DNA of 33,629 bases from Klebsiella pneumoniae (GTDB lineage Bacteria > Pseudomonadota > Gammaproteobacteria > Ga0077536). The notes beneath the pieces are model-generated. The model was not told the origin of the DNA. It made no database searches and saw nothing but the letters and a program-made list of their open reading frames with translations. Shown here piece by piece: positions 23,924 through 32,817 of this stretch. A program made the position numbers and the translations under genes. Position 1 is the stretch's first letter; each line of letters begins with the position of its first letter. The DNA is taken from NCBI GenBank assembly GCA_945876945.1, contig CAMCQE010000031.1, positions 1-33,629 of the forward strand, given 5' to 3'.

Positions 23924-24445
23924 TCAACGTTCCAGCAATCTCGGCATCAATTCCGCCAGATTGCAGGGGCGAGTGCGGTAGTCCAGCTGGGCGGAAATCA
24001 GGGTATCCCAGCCCGTCGCACAGGCGCTGGGAGATCCTGGCAGGCAGAAGATATAGGTGCCGTTTGCAACGCCGGCAAGCGCCCGCGATTGAAGGGTGGA
24101 GGTTTTGATTTGTTCGTACGACAAGACCCGGAACATTTCACCAAAGCCGTCGATCGTCTTGTCGAACAGAACGGCTGCCGCCTCCGGCGTACCGTCGCGC
24201 CCGGTCACGCCCGTGCCGCCGGTGCTCAGTACCACCGAGCAATGAGGGTCTGCGATCCAGATGGAGAGTGCCTCGCGGATCAAATAAATGTTGTCTTTAA
24301 CAATGCGCTTGTCGTGCAGGAGATGGCCCGCATCGGTGAGCCGCTGCACCAGCAGTTTGCCGGAAGTATCGTTTTCTTCGGTCCGACTGTCGGAACTGGT
24401 GAGCACTGCAATCCGCAGCGGAATAAACGCGCGTTCTACGGCCAT
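23924..24445 (-). CDS. moaB: Molybdenum cofactor biosynthesis protein MoaB (MogA/MoaB fold)
   Basis: A 173-residue member of the MoaB/MogA family, which binds or adenylates molybdopterin before metal insertion. The family motif [11 protein letters not shown] is at 74-84, and the ligand-binding SSDSR (17-21) and LPGSPSAC segments are present. In some organisms MoaB serves tungsten enzymes in particular. AAGGA precedes the ATG at 24445. It lies 48 bases upstream of DUF423 on the minus strand. A tungsten/molybdenum aldehyde oxidoreductase (2434-4401) and moaA (from 32818) are in the same window but not in one operon. Confidence 0.92.
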   Translation of the reverse strand: MAVERAFIPLRIAVLTSSDSRTEENDTSGKLLVQRLTDAGHLLHDKRIVKDNIYLIREALSIWIADPHCSVVLSTGGTGVTGRDGTPEAAAVLFDKTIDGFGEMFRVLSYEQIKTSTLQSRALAGVANGTYIFCLPGSPSACATGWDTLISAQLDYRTRPCNLAELMPRLLER

Positions 24446-24515
24446 GGTGGGTCCTTGGAGCTGGGAGTTTGAGCGCCATTGCCGGCGCGGCCTCGGCAGT
24501 GTATGACTTGCCGAT

Positions 24516-24902
24516 ATGGACGAACAACGATTAGACAAATGGCTGTGGTGCGTGCGCCTGTTCAAGACACGCACCCTCGCGGCCGACGCCATCAAGGCTG
24601 GCCGGGTGGAAGTGAATGGCGTTGAGGCCAAGCCGTCGCGGGTGGTCAGGCCGGGCGACCGCATGATGGTGAAGCAACCGCCGTTCGTACTCGACGTGAC
24701 GGTTACCGGCATTCCCTCCCAGCGCGTGAGCGCGAGCATCGCCGCAACGCTTTATCAGGAATCGGAGGCGAGTGTGCTGGCGCGGCGCGATTTGGCTGAA
24801 CGCCTGCGCATGACCGCCGTGGTGGAGGACCCGCGCCACGGCAAACTGAGCAAGAAAGATCGCCGCGACCGCGAAGCGTTCAAGCGCGAATCCTGGGACT
24901 GA
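24516..24902 (+). CDS. hslR: Heat-shock protein 15, S4-domain RNA/ribosome-binding protein
   Basis: A 128-residue protein with an N-terminal S4 RNA-binding domain (RLDKWLWCVRLFKTRTLAADAIKAGRVEVNG). The family binds stalled 50S subunits carrying nascent chains and helps recycle them. The C-terminus is basic (KLSKKDRRDREAFKRESW), matching E. coli Hsp15 (133 residues). Divergent from moaB. Its stop lies one base before the stop of convergent hrpA. No heat-shock promoter is evident in the 70-base gap. Confidence 0.92.
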   Translation: MDEQRLDKWLWCVRLFKTRTLAADAIKAGRVEVNGVEAKPSRVVRPGDRMMVKQPPFVLDVTVTGIPSQRVSASIAATLYQESEASVLARRDLAERLRMTAVVEDPRHGKLSKKDRRDREAFKRESWD

Positions 24903-24903
24903 C

Positions 24904-27900
24904 TTAAGCCGACTGCCGTCGCTTGGCCAACTGCTCCAGACGCGCAATGGAAACCGGCTCTGCGGTGCGCAACTCCGGGGCAAAAATCGCCACCCTCAGC
25001 TCCTGAAGCAGGTATCGAAGATGGCGCTGTTCAGTCGCCGCCCCCGCCTCCGGCTCGCTGGCAAATTCAGCCATCACCGGGGCCAGTTGCTCAAACTTGC
25101 GAACGTCTTTCAGGGGTTCGCGCTGTGCACGTTCCAGCCGGATCTCCATCGCGCGCAAATACCGCTCGCAATGGCGACGCAAGGTCTCATCCCAGGTAAT
25201 GAGACCCGTCGGCCCCAGCAATTCATTCAACTGCGCGCGCAAATCATGGCGAGCGGCCGGCAGTAAAACTTCTCGTGCGTCGTCCAGACGTGCGGCTAAG
25301 GCCGCACCCCGCATGAAGCGCTCGGCAAACATCCCCACCAGCGACCGCACCGCCGGCGTTACCGGTCCCCGCACGCGATGAAGCGCCTCTTTGAAAGCGG
25401 CTTCATTGCGCGGCAGCGCGGGTTCCAGACAGGAAACGTAGCCGGTTTCGATTAACCAGTCCGCCAACGAGTCGCGCCAGCCGAACAAGGGGGCCGCAAG
25501 CACCATCCTGGTCTGGCTCGTCACCTCTCGCCGCAGCGACTTGGTTTCATTGGTGGCGGTGAGCATGAGCAATCGCGCAACCCCCCGCGCGTGAATCGCG
25601 CTCGCGCTGGCCTCGTCCTGCAAGACCTGTACGGCCACCAGATTGGTCGAAGGCACGAGTGCCGGATAGCCTTTGAGCTGCAACCCGTTCACGCGCGTGA
25701 CGGTTTCGCTCGGCAAGTCCCCAAACGGCCAACCGCTCTTGCTCTCCCCGACCAGGGTCCAGCGCGCGGTCCGGAATGCGTCGGCCATCGCGGCTGCGTG
25801 CTCGCGCTGCAGTTCCCCAAGGTCGCGCCCGGCGTCCAATGCCTCACCCTGCGCGTTCACGATCGCGAACCGCATCTGCAGATGGGACGGCAATGTCTGC
25901 GCCCGCCAAGCCTCCGCAGGAATCTCGGCGCCGGTCATCCGGCGAACGAGCGCCGTCAGCGCCTCGGTCAGCGGTCCGGCTTCGGTTTCGAGCGCCGAAG
26001 TCAGCGCTGTCGCGAAATCATTCATCGGCGAGACCAGCCTCCGGTGCACTTTGGGCAAGCCTTTCAGCAGCACGTAAATCTTCTCGCGCAACAGTCCTGG
26101 CACCAGCCTTTCAAATTGCCCTTCGTCTAATCCGGGCAGGGCGGCGAGCGGCACGGTCACCGTGACGCCATCGTCGGGTGTCCCCGGCGCGAAGGCGTAA
26201 GCCAGCGCCAGCGCGCCGCCAGGCAAAGTTAGTTGTGCGGGAAAGAGATGCTTCTCCAGTGGTCCGAGCCCGTCTCGCGTCACGTGCTCCCAGCGCATAC
26301 GCAGCCGTCGGTCGTGTTCGGCCCTGGTTTCGAGCCAGTGCGCCAGCGCCTTACGACTACTCGTGTGAGCCGGCAGGCGGTCCAGATAAAACTGCGCCAG
26401 CTGGTTGTCGTCGGCTTTCAAATCAAGTCGCCGCGTGCGCGCCTCCCAACCTGACACCTCTTCCAGCAATTTGAGGTTATGTGCGAGAAACCCGGGCATC
26501 ACGCCAAGTTGCTGGCCCACCAGCGCTTCGCGCACGAAGACTTCCCGCGCGGCGCCAGCGTCGATGGTGGCGTAATCCACCATCACATCGGCCGCGAGGA
26601 TCAGACCCTGCAAAGACTGCTCTTCGCGCACCAGCACCCGGCCACGGTCCGCGTCAAAGGCGGGCAAGGAGTGCGCGCGCTTGATGAGATTCGGGACCGC
26701 GGCGGTTACCCATTCCGGTTCAATCGCCGCGACCAGCCGGGCATAAGCGGAGGTCGTTTCGGTAATTTCTGCCGCCACCAGCCAGCGCGGCGGTTTCTCG
26801 CGCAGCGAGGACGCCGGGTGGAGGCGAAAGCGCAGGTTCCTACCGCCAAGATAGCGTTGGCCTTCCTCCCGCCTGCCGATACGGAGCGCGAAACCGGCCA
26901 GCAGGGTTTGATGGACCGCCCGATAGCCGCCCGGACTCTCATTGGCCTGCAGGTTCAGTTTTAATGCCGCCGTGCGGAGTTGGGCGTGGATGGACTGCCA
27001 TTCGCGGGCCCGGCGCCACGACCAGAAGCGCTCGCGGCAGAAGCTGACTTGCTGGCGCCGCGAGCGCTCGGCAAAACCGGCGGAGAGCGTCTCCCAAGCC
27101 GTGAGCAACCAGCGAAATTCGGATTTCCGGTCGGCGGTCGCCGCGTGCACGGCTTCAGCCTCCGACCTTTGCTCGCGCGGCCATTCCCGGATATCTCCCG
27201 CGCTGAGCCCTGCCGTGATGATCAATGCCTCGTTCAGGCAGCCGGCCGGGCCCGCGGCCAGCACAATGCTGGCGAGGCGAGGGTCCAGCGGTAAGCGCGC
27301 CAGTTGTCGCCCCAGCGCGGTAATGCGCAGGGCCTCATCCAGCGCCCCGAGTTCCCGCAGCAGGGTGTAACCATCGTTGACCGCGCGCGGGCTGGGCGGA
27401 TCGAGGAGTGGGAAGTCACTGAGCGCCGGCAGGGCCAAATCACATAGCCGCAAAATGACCCCGGCCAGATTCGAGCGCAGCAACTCGGGTTCCGTATGGG
27501 CCGGACGCGCGGCGAAATCCTCTTCGCTGTAGAGCCGCACGCAAATGCCGGCCCGCTCGCGACCGCAACGCCCCTTGCGTTGCTCGGCGCTGGCCTGCGA
27601 GTTCGGCACAATCGGCAAGCGCTGAAGTTTGCTGCGAGGGCTATAACTGCTGATGCGCACCAGGCCGGCGTCGATCACATGGCGCACACCCGGCACGGTG
27701 AGCGAGGTTTCAGCGACGTTGGTGGCCAACACAACATGGCGTCGGGCGTGAGGCGTGAAGATTTTCTGTTGGTCGGCGTTCCCCAAGCGCGCGTAGAGCG
27801 GCAACACCTCGGTCTCGGCCAACTTCGCGCCACGCAGAAAATCTCGCGCTTCGAGAATTTCGCGCTCACCCGGCAGAAAAACCAGAATGTCGCCGCGCGC

Positions 27901-28785
27901 CTCAAGGTCAAGTTCGTGGATCACGCGGAGCAGGGTCTGATTCAGTTCGCCCTCCTCCCCTTCCTCCGGTGGGCGATAGCGCAGATCGATCGCGTGACTG
28001 CGTCCCGGGACATCCACCAGCGCCGCGCCGACAAAAAAATCCTGATAGCGCTCGGCCTCGATGGTGGCCGAGGTCAAGACCAGTTTCAGCTCAGGCCTGC
28101 GTTGCAGCAGTTTCCGCAGATATCCCAGCAGCAGGTCGACGTTGACCGAACGCTCGTGGACTTCATCAATGATGAGGGTGTCGTAGGCCAACAACTGCCG
28201 ATCGTGATTGATCTCTTGCAGAAGAATGCCGTCGGTCATCACCTTCACACGGGATGCGGGACTCAATATCTGCTCGAAGCGAGTCTGAAACCCAACGCCC
28301 TGCCCGACCGCGGTACCGGTTTCCTGCGCCAACCGGCCGGCGATTGCCCGCGCCGCCAGCCGTCGCGGTTGGGTCAGGCCGATGCGGCCCAGCAGGCCGC
28401 GTCCCAAATCCATGCAGAGCTTGGGCAACTGGGTTGACTTCCCGGAGCCCGTCGCGCCACACACGATAGTGACCTGATGCGCCGCCAGCGCCGCCAACAG
28501 ACGATCGCGATGGGCCGCCAAGGGCAACTCGGGCGGGAGTTCCAGCTTGGGACGCCACTGGCCACGCAGTGCGAGCAGGCGGGCCGACGCGCGGCAGCGC
28601 TGGCGAAACTCACGTAACAATGCGACCGCCTGCTGCCGCCCCGCGGGATTTTCGGCAAGACGTCCCACCCGCTCGAGCAAGCGTTGCAAGCGGGGACGCT
28701 CAGACCACACGGCCCCGACCAGCGCCCGCCGCCAGCACGGGTTAAGCACGAGACTGCTCCGGCTGGCGCGGCGGTCAGCGACCAT
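24904..28785 (-). CDS. hrpA: ATP-dependent RNA helicase HrpA (DEAH-box type)
   Basis: A 1293-residue helicase of the size of E. coli HrpA (1300), acting on mRNA processing and stalled ribosomes. The Walker A motif GATGSGKST is at 110-118; motif II reads DEVH (207-210), a variant of DEAH; TSATIE, ATNVAETSLTVPG and QRKGRCGR follow. The conserved HA2 and OB-fold regions, then the long HrpA-specific C-terminal domain, occupy the rest. The ATG at 28785 was chosen. A TTG at 28812 would add nine residues. It is convergent with hslR, and a 244-base gap separates it from the divergent PP2C gene. Confidence 0.95.
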   Translation of the reverse strand: MVADRRASRSSLVLNPCWRRALVGAVWSERPRLQRLLERVGRLAENPAGRQQAVALLREFRQRCRASARLLALRGQWRPKLELPPELPLAAHRDRLLAALAAHQVTIVCGATGSGKSTQLPKLCMDLGRGLLGRIGLTQPRRLAARAIAGRLAQETGTAVGQGVGFQTRFEQILSPASRVKVMTDGILLQEINHDRQLLAYDTLIIDEVHERSVNVDLLLGYLRKLLQRRPELKLVLTSATIEAERYQDFFVGAALVDVPGRSHAIDLRYRPPEEGEEGELNQTLLRVIHELDLEARGDILVFLPGEREILEARDFLRGAKLAETEVLPLYARLGNADQQKIFTPHARRHVVLATNVAETSLTVPGVRHVIDAGLVRISSYSPRSKLQRLPIVPNSQASAEQRKGRCGRERAGICVRLYSEEDFAARPAHTEPELLRSNLAGVILRLCDLALPALSDFPLLDPPSPRAVNDGYTLLRELGALDEALRITALGRQLARLPLDPRLASIVLAAGPAGCLNEALIITAGLSAGDIREWPREQRSEAEAVHAATADRKSEFRWLLTAWETLSAGFAERSRRQQVSFCRERFWSWRRAREWQSIHAQLRTAALKLNLQANESPGGYRAVHQTLLAGFALRIGRREEGQRYLGGRNLRFRLHPASSLREKPPRWLVAAEITETTSAYARLVAAIEPEWVTAAVPNLIKRAHSLPAFDADRGRVLVREEQSLQGLILAADVMVDYATIDAGAAREVFVREALVGQQLGVMPGFLAHNLKLLEEVSGWEARTRRLDLKADDNQLAQFYLDRLPAHTSSRKALAHWLETRAEHDRRLRMRWEHVTRDGLGPLEKHLFPAQLTLPGGALALAYAFAPGTPDDGVTVTVPLAALPGLDEGQFERLVPGLLREKIYVLLKGLPKVHRRLVSPMNDFATALTSALETEAGPLTEALTALVRRMTGAEIPAEAWRAQTLPSHLQMRFAIVNAQGEALDAGRDLGELQREHAAAMADAFRTARWTLVGESKSGWPFGDLPSETVTRVNGLQLKGYPALVPSTNLVAVQVLQDEASASAIHARGVARLLMLTATNETKSLRREVTSQTRMVLAAPLFGWRDSLADWLIETGYVSCLEPALPRNEAAFKEALHRVRGPVTPAVRSLVGMFAERFMRGAALAARLDDAREVLLPAARHDLRAQLNELLGPTGLITWDETLRRHCERYLRAMEIRLERAQREPLKDVRKFEQLAPVMAEFASEPEAGAATEQRHLRYLLQELRVAIFAPELRTAEPVSIARLEQLAKRRQSA

Positions 28786-28947
28786 CAGTGCGGCTCCCGG
28801 CGAAAATGCCAATGGGCCGCCCTCGCGCGCGGTGTTGCAGGGGTAAAGTATTCAAGCGAGGAAGCCGACCAATAGAATGCGGGCACCTTAGGCAAGGAGC
28901 GCTAAAGTGTCGATTAGCTTGATTGCGAGATACACGACCAGCGCCGT

Positions 28948-28976
28948 TTGATTTTGTGAGGCTCGACCGATAGATT
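28948..28976 (+). promoter_or_regulatory. Possible sigma-70 promoter for the PP2C-SUMF1 gene
   Basis: TTGATT (28948-28953) and TAGATT (28971-28976) are separated by 17 bases and sit 54 bases before the ATG at 29030, in the gap divergent from hrpA. Each hexamer matches four of six consensus bases. The rest of the 244-base gap shows no other signal I can support. Confidence 0.4.
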
Positions 28977-29029
28977 CGGCTGTATCCGATTGAGTCATTT
29001 AACTTTACTTCATCACCTGTGGATCAAGA

Positions 29030-30895
29030 ATGCTGACTTTTGACATCGCAGGTGGACAGATAGACGGCGCCCGCGACTATCAGGAAGACGCCTACCTGGT
29101 CACGCGACTCGGTGACTCGAACAGCAAGAAAAACGGTTCGCTCATTATCGTGGCCGACGGGATGGGCGGTCATGCGGCCGGTAACGTGGCCAGCAACATG
29201 GCGGTGCAGACGTTCAACAAGCACCTGACCAGCAATTATCCCTCCACCGAGCTCCCCAAAATTCTGCGGCAGGCCGTCCTGCAGGCCAACAACTCCATCG
29301 CCGAGACCGTGCGCGAGACGGCGGCGCTGAAGGGCATGGGCTGCACCTTGGTAGCAGCCGTCATTGATGACAAGTTCTTGCGCTGGGTGAGCGTCGGCGA
29401 TAGTCACCTCTATGTGGCGCGCGGCACCGAACTGCACAAAAAGAATGCCGACCATAGCTATGGCGGTTTTCTCGCCCGAATGGCGGCCCAGGGCAAATCC
29501 ATCGAGCCTGAGCCGGGTTTCTCGCGCAACATGCTGATGAGCGCCCTGACGGGGGATGAAATCGCCGAGATTGATTGCCCCGACACCCCCTTCGAACTGC
29601 AGCCCGGCGACCGCCTGATCATCGCCAGTGACGGTCTGGATACGCTGGGCACCGGCAAATTGCTCGGCTTGCTGGTGAAGGCAAACTCAGCCAAAGACTG
29701 TGCGGATGCCATCCTGAAAGGGGTGCAAGACGCCAGAATGCCCCGACAGGACAACACCACGGTCGTGGTGGTGGTCGTGGGCGAGCAGGCTGAATTCAAG
29801 GCACGCCCTACGCCGCCCCCGATGGCGGTCAACGAATCAGCGCCGAAGTCTGCGTCGATGTCCATGGCTACGCCCAGTCGGCCACTCGGGCGAACGCCCC
29901 CGCCGCAGCGGGTGGTGTTACCGCCGCGCAAGAAGCCTCAAGGCAACCTGGCGATCCTCTTAGTGCCTGCCTTCTTGCTCATCGGCGTGATTACCGCCAT
30001 GTGGTTAACCTTCCAGAAGTCCGAGGTCGAGACGCCGCCGCTGATGGACGACAGCGCGGCAGTCGCCCCGCATCAGGGAAATCCTCCGGTCGTGCCACAG
30101 GATTCGCCAGCGACCCCGCCTGAAACCCCCGCACCGGCCGCCACGACGCCCGCAAACCCTGCGCCCAGCGCAGCGATTACCACAGGCGCTGCGGCAGTTG
30201 CCGGTGCGGGAAAGGTCTTTACCGATGGGCCTGGCCCCGAAATGGTCTTCATACCGGCCGGACGCTTCACGATGGGCGCATCGGATGCAGAAGATGTCTA
30301 CGCCGAGCGGCCCGCGCACGAAGTCGCGATCAAGCGCTTTGCCATCAGCACCCACGAAGTGACCGCCGGCGAATTCGCGCGGTTCGCAGGCCGGCAGGCG
30401 GGTAACGGCCGGCTTCCCGCTGCTTTCGTGTCGTGGAATCAGGCGCTGGCCTATACCCGGTGGCTGTCCGCGCAGACTGGCAAGCGTTACCGACTGCCCT
30501 CTGAGGCGGAATGGGAATACGCCGCACGTGCGGGAACTACCACGCCCTATTGGTGGGGACGCCCGCTTGGCGAAAACAACGCCCACTGCTTTGCTTGTGA
30601 ATCGGGATTAGACCCGCGCAAGACCACACAAGTGGGTCGCTTCAAGCCCAACGCCTACGGCCTATACGACACGGCGGGCAATGTTGAAGAGTGGGTCCAC
30701 GATTGCTTCCACGCCAGCTATCAAGGCGCACCCAACGACGGTAGCGTGTTCGAAGGCGGAGACTGCCCGAATCGGGTTGCCCGGGGTGGCGCATTCTCCA
30801 GCGGCCCGCAGGGCTTGCGGGTCACGGCACGCAACAAGTTTCCCCAGAGCAGCGCCAATGACGGCCTGGGCTTTCGCGTGGTGCGCGAACCTTAG
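29030..30895 (+). CDS. Transmembrane PP2C phosphatase fused to SUMF1/FGE-fold domain
   Basis: A 621-residue fusion. Residues 1-250 are a PP2C Ser/Thr phosphatase: DYQEDAY (D20), VADGMGGHAAGN (D43), SVGDSHLYV, IIASDGLDTLG (D201) and DNTTVVVV (D241), so all metal-binding aspartates are present. A Pro-rich basic stretch ending PPRKKPQGN precedes one transmembrane helix (about 307-327), and the positive-inside rule puts the phosphatase in the cytoplasm. A Pro/Ala-rich linker (332-395) leads to a SUMF1/FGE-sulfatase domain (401-621; MVFIPAGRFTMG, RLPSEAEWEYAARAG, YGLYDTAGNVEEWVHDC, RVARGGAF). The Cys pair used by true formylglycine enzymes after RGGSY is absent (RGGAFSSGPQGLRVTAR), so it is not a formylglycine synthase. 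Cysteines 520, 523, 559 and 579 may pair. The ribosome site is weak. Confidence 0.9.
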   Translation: MLTFDIAGGQIDGARDYQEDAYLVTRLGDSNSKKNGSLIIVADGMGGHAAGNVASNMAVQTFNKHLTSNYPSTELPKILRQAVLQANNSIAETVRETAALKGMGCTLVAAVIDDKFLRWVSVGDSHLYVARGTELHKKNADHSYGGFLARMAAQGKSIEPEPGFSRNMLMSALTGDEIAEIDCPDTPFELQPGDRLIIASDGLDTLGTGKLLGLLVKANSAKDCADAILKGVQDARMPRQDNTTVVVVVVGEQAEFKARPTPPPMAVNESAPKSASMSMATPSRPLGRTPPPQRVVLPPRKKPQGNLAILLVPAFLLIGVITAMWLTFQKSEVETPPLMDDSAAVAPHQGNPPVVPQDSPATPPETPAPAATTPANPAPSAAITTGAAAVAGAGKVFTDGPGPEMVFIPAGRFTMGASDAEDVYAERPAHEVAIKRFAISTHEVTAGEFARFAGRQAGNGRLPAAFVSWNQALAYTRWLSAQTGKRYRLPSEAEWEYAARAGTTTPYWWGRPLGENNAHCFACESGLDPRKTTQVGRFKPNAYGLYDTAGNVEEWVHDCFHASYQGAPNDGSVFEGGDCPNRVARGGAFSSGPQGLRVTARNKFPQSSANDGLGFRVVREP

Positions 30896-30911
30896 GCAGC
30901 GCCACCGCGCG

Positions 30912-32162
30912 TCAAGGCTGGCTTTCGGGCAGCGCGGCCTCCACCGTCGGCCTGATTGACCACAGCAGCAGTAATCCCGGTAGCGCGAGACCGCACGAAA
31001 CGGCAAAGAACACGGGCCACCCCCAGCCAGCGACCAGCCCCGCAATTGGCCCGAGTACCACCCGCCCCACGCTCGCCAGCGCGCTAAGCAAGGCAAACTG
31101 GGTGGCCGTATAGCGGGCATCACACAGGGCCATAATCAGTGCGACATGCGCACAGGTGCCCATCCCCCCGCAGAAATTCTCCAGCATCACCACCAGCATC
31201 ATCCCCGTCAGCGATTTGCTGCCGAGGGCCAGCACCAGAAAACCAATGTTGGTCAGCGCCTGCAAGGCGCCGAACACCATCAGCGCACGCCATAAACTCA
31301 TCCGCAGCATCAGCGCACCGCCGAGAATACCCCCGGCTAGCGCCGCAACAATGCCGACGCCTTTGTAGATGGCGCCAATTTCGGTGAGCGAGAAGCCCTG
31401 CCCCCGAATAAAAAAGGTCTGCGCCAGCGCGCCTGCAAACTGGTCGCCCAACTTGTAGAGCACCACGAAGAGCAACAGCGGCAATAAACGTGAGCGCCCC
31501 AGTAACTGACGCAAGGGCGCAGCCAGCCCGGATTCGTCGCGATTAGCGGGGCGCAAGGTCTCTGGTATCGCAGGCTCACGAGCAATCAGAGACACCAGAC
31601 ACCCCACCAACATCAGGCCGGCCATCGAGAGATAGGTCACACGAAATCCCCAGCGATCGGCGAGCATCAGCGCACCTGCGCCGGAAGCAAACATCGCCAG
31701 CCGGTAGGCGGCGACCGAATAGCCTGTGCCCAAACCCCGCGCGGCGGGCGTGAGGGCCTCGGTGCGGAAGGCGTCGATGGCCACATCCTGCGTGGCCGAC
31801 AGGGTGGCCAAGGCCAGCGCGAGGCCCACCAGCGGCCAGACCGATTGCGTCGGGTCAAAAAACGCGCATAGCGCCAGCACAACGGCGAGCAAGGCCTGGG
31901 TGAGCACCAACCAGCTGCGGCGTCGACCGAGTCCTAGCGGCTGCCAGCGGTCGAGCACCGGTGCCCACAGAAACTTCAACAAATAGGGCCAACCCACCAG
32001 CGACAGCGCGCCGATGGTTTTCAGATCAACGCCAGCCACCGTCAACCAGGCCTGTAAGGTGCTGCCGGACAGCGCAAGCGGCAGGCCGGAGAAAAAACCG
32101 AGCAAGGCCACCACGACAAGCGCTCGTCGGTCAGAGAGGGGATTTGCAAGAAAGTGCGTCAT
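30912..32162 (-). CDS. ampG: Muropeptide MFS permease AmpG
   Basis: A 416-residue major-facilitator protein of about 12 membrane helices that imports anhydro-muropeptides for cell-wall recycling. AmpG features are the start LVVVALLGFFSGLPLALSGSTLQAWL, LVGWPYLLKFLWAPVLDRW (about 55-73), the LSATQDVAIDAFRTE segment (about 117-131), and LYKLGDQFAGALAQTFFIRGQGFS. The ATG at 32162 begins the first helix; the longer frame to 32321 is not homologous and lacks a ribosome site. Shorter than E. coli AmpG (491), which has extra C-terminal helices. It is convergent with the PP2C-SUMF1 gene, and no beta-lactamase or ampD is in the window. Confidence 0.88.
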   Translation of the reverse strand: MTHFLANPLSDRRALVVVALLGFFSGLPLALSGSTLQAWLTVAGVDLKTIGALSLVGWPYLLKFLWAPVLDRWQPLGLGRRRSWLVLTQALLAVVLALCAFFDPTQSVWPLVGLALALATLSATQDVAIDAFRTEALTPAARGLGTGYSVAAYRLAMFASGAGALMLADRWGFRVTYLSMAGLMLVGCLVSLIAREPAIPETLRPANRDESGLAAPLRQLLGRSRLLPLLLFVVLYKLGDQFAGALAQTFFIRGQGFSLTEIGAIYKGVGIVAALAGGILGGALMLRMSLWRALMVFGALQALTNIGFLVLALGSKSLTGMMLVVMLENFCGGMGTCAHVALIMALCDARYTATQFALLSALASVGRVVLGPIAGLVAGWGWPVFFAVSCGLALPGLLLLWSIRPTVEAALPESQP

Positions 32163-32259
32163 GTCGCGATTCTCGCACATGCCGGCCGCGCGGCTCGCCG
32201 GAATCGAGCAGGCCCGCGCTGCTACACTTCGCGTCCAAGCTTGAGAGGATGAAGCCGGT

Positions 32260-32769
32260 ATGGGACGCGAAATCGAACGAAAATTCCTGCTGGCCAATGA
32301 CGAATGGCGCGCCGAGGTCACACGCTCGCTGCCGATGCGTCAGGGCTATCTGGCCACCACCGACAAGATCTCGATTCGAATCCGTCAGGAAGGCGAAGAA
32401 GCCTTCCTCAACCTCAAGAGCGCGACGCTAGGCATCAGCCGCGATGAGTTTGAATTTCCCTTACCGGCCACCGGCGCGCTCGAAGCGCTGGCGCGATTTT
32501 GCGGCTCACGTTGCGTGGAGAAAATCCGCCATTTCGTGACCCGCGGCCAACATCTTTGGGAAATCGACGAATTCCTTGGCGAGAATGCCGGCCTTTTCGT
32601 CGCTGAAGTGGAATTGAGCGACGAGCAGGAGGCCTTTGAACGGCCGGTCTGGCTCGGCACCGAGGTGTCGCTGGAACGCCGGTACTACAACGTTTGTCTG
32701 CTTGACCATCCGTATAGGAACTGGTCGACCGCAGAACGCGCGCCGAACGGTGGCCAGCCTCCGGCTTGA
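32260..32769 (+). CDS. CYTH-domain triphosphate-binding protein
   Basis: A 169-residue CYTH (CyaB/thiamine triphosphatase) domain. The signature EIERKFL (ExExK at E4, E6, K8) starts the protein, and alternating basic/acidic strands such as YLATTDKISIRIRQEG and AFLNLKSAT follow, then the closing LWEIDEFLGENAGLFVAEVEL. The tunnel fold binds a triphosphate with metal; bacterial relatives hydrolyse inorganic triphosphate or act on tripolyphosphate. The real substrate is not shown. GAGGA lies about 10 bases before the ATG. It is divergent from ampG and 48 bases before moaA. Confidence 0.88.
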   Translation: MGREIERKFLLANDEWRAEVTRSLPMRQGYLATTDKISIRIRQEGEEAFLNLKSATLGISRDEFEFPLPATGALEALARFCGSRCVEKIRHFVTRGQHLWEIDEFLGENAGLFVAEVELSDEQEAFERPVWLGTEVSLERRYYNVCLLDHPYRNWSTAERAPNGGQPPA

Positions 32770-32817
32770 TGCGTATATTTACCCAGTAATTTCCCCAGAA
32801 TTTCCGGGCATCACTTC

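Noticed and set aside
30005-30586. Minus-strand frame opposite the SUMF1 domain
   Set aside because: Arg/Gly-rich antisense frame without motifs; the plus-strand domain is well supported.
32770-32817. Molybdenum-cofactor riboswitch before moaA
   Set aside because: Only 48 bases separate the CYTH gene and moaA, too short for that riboswitch, and no matching helices were seen.
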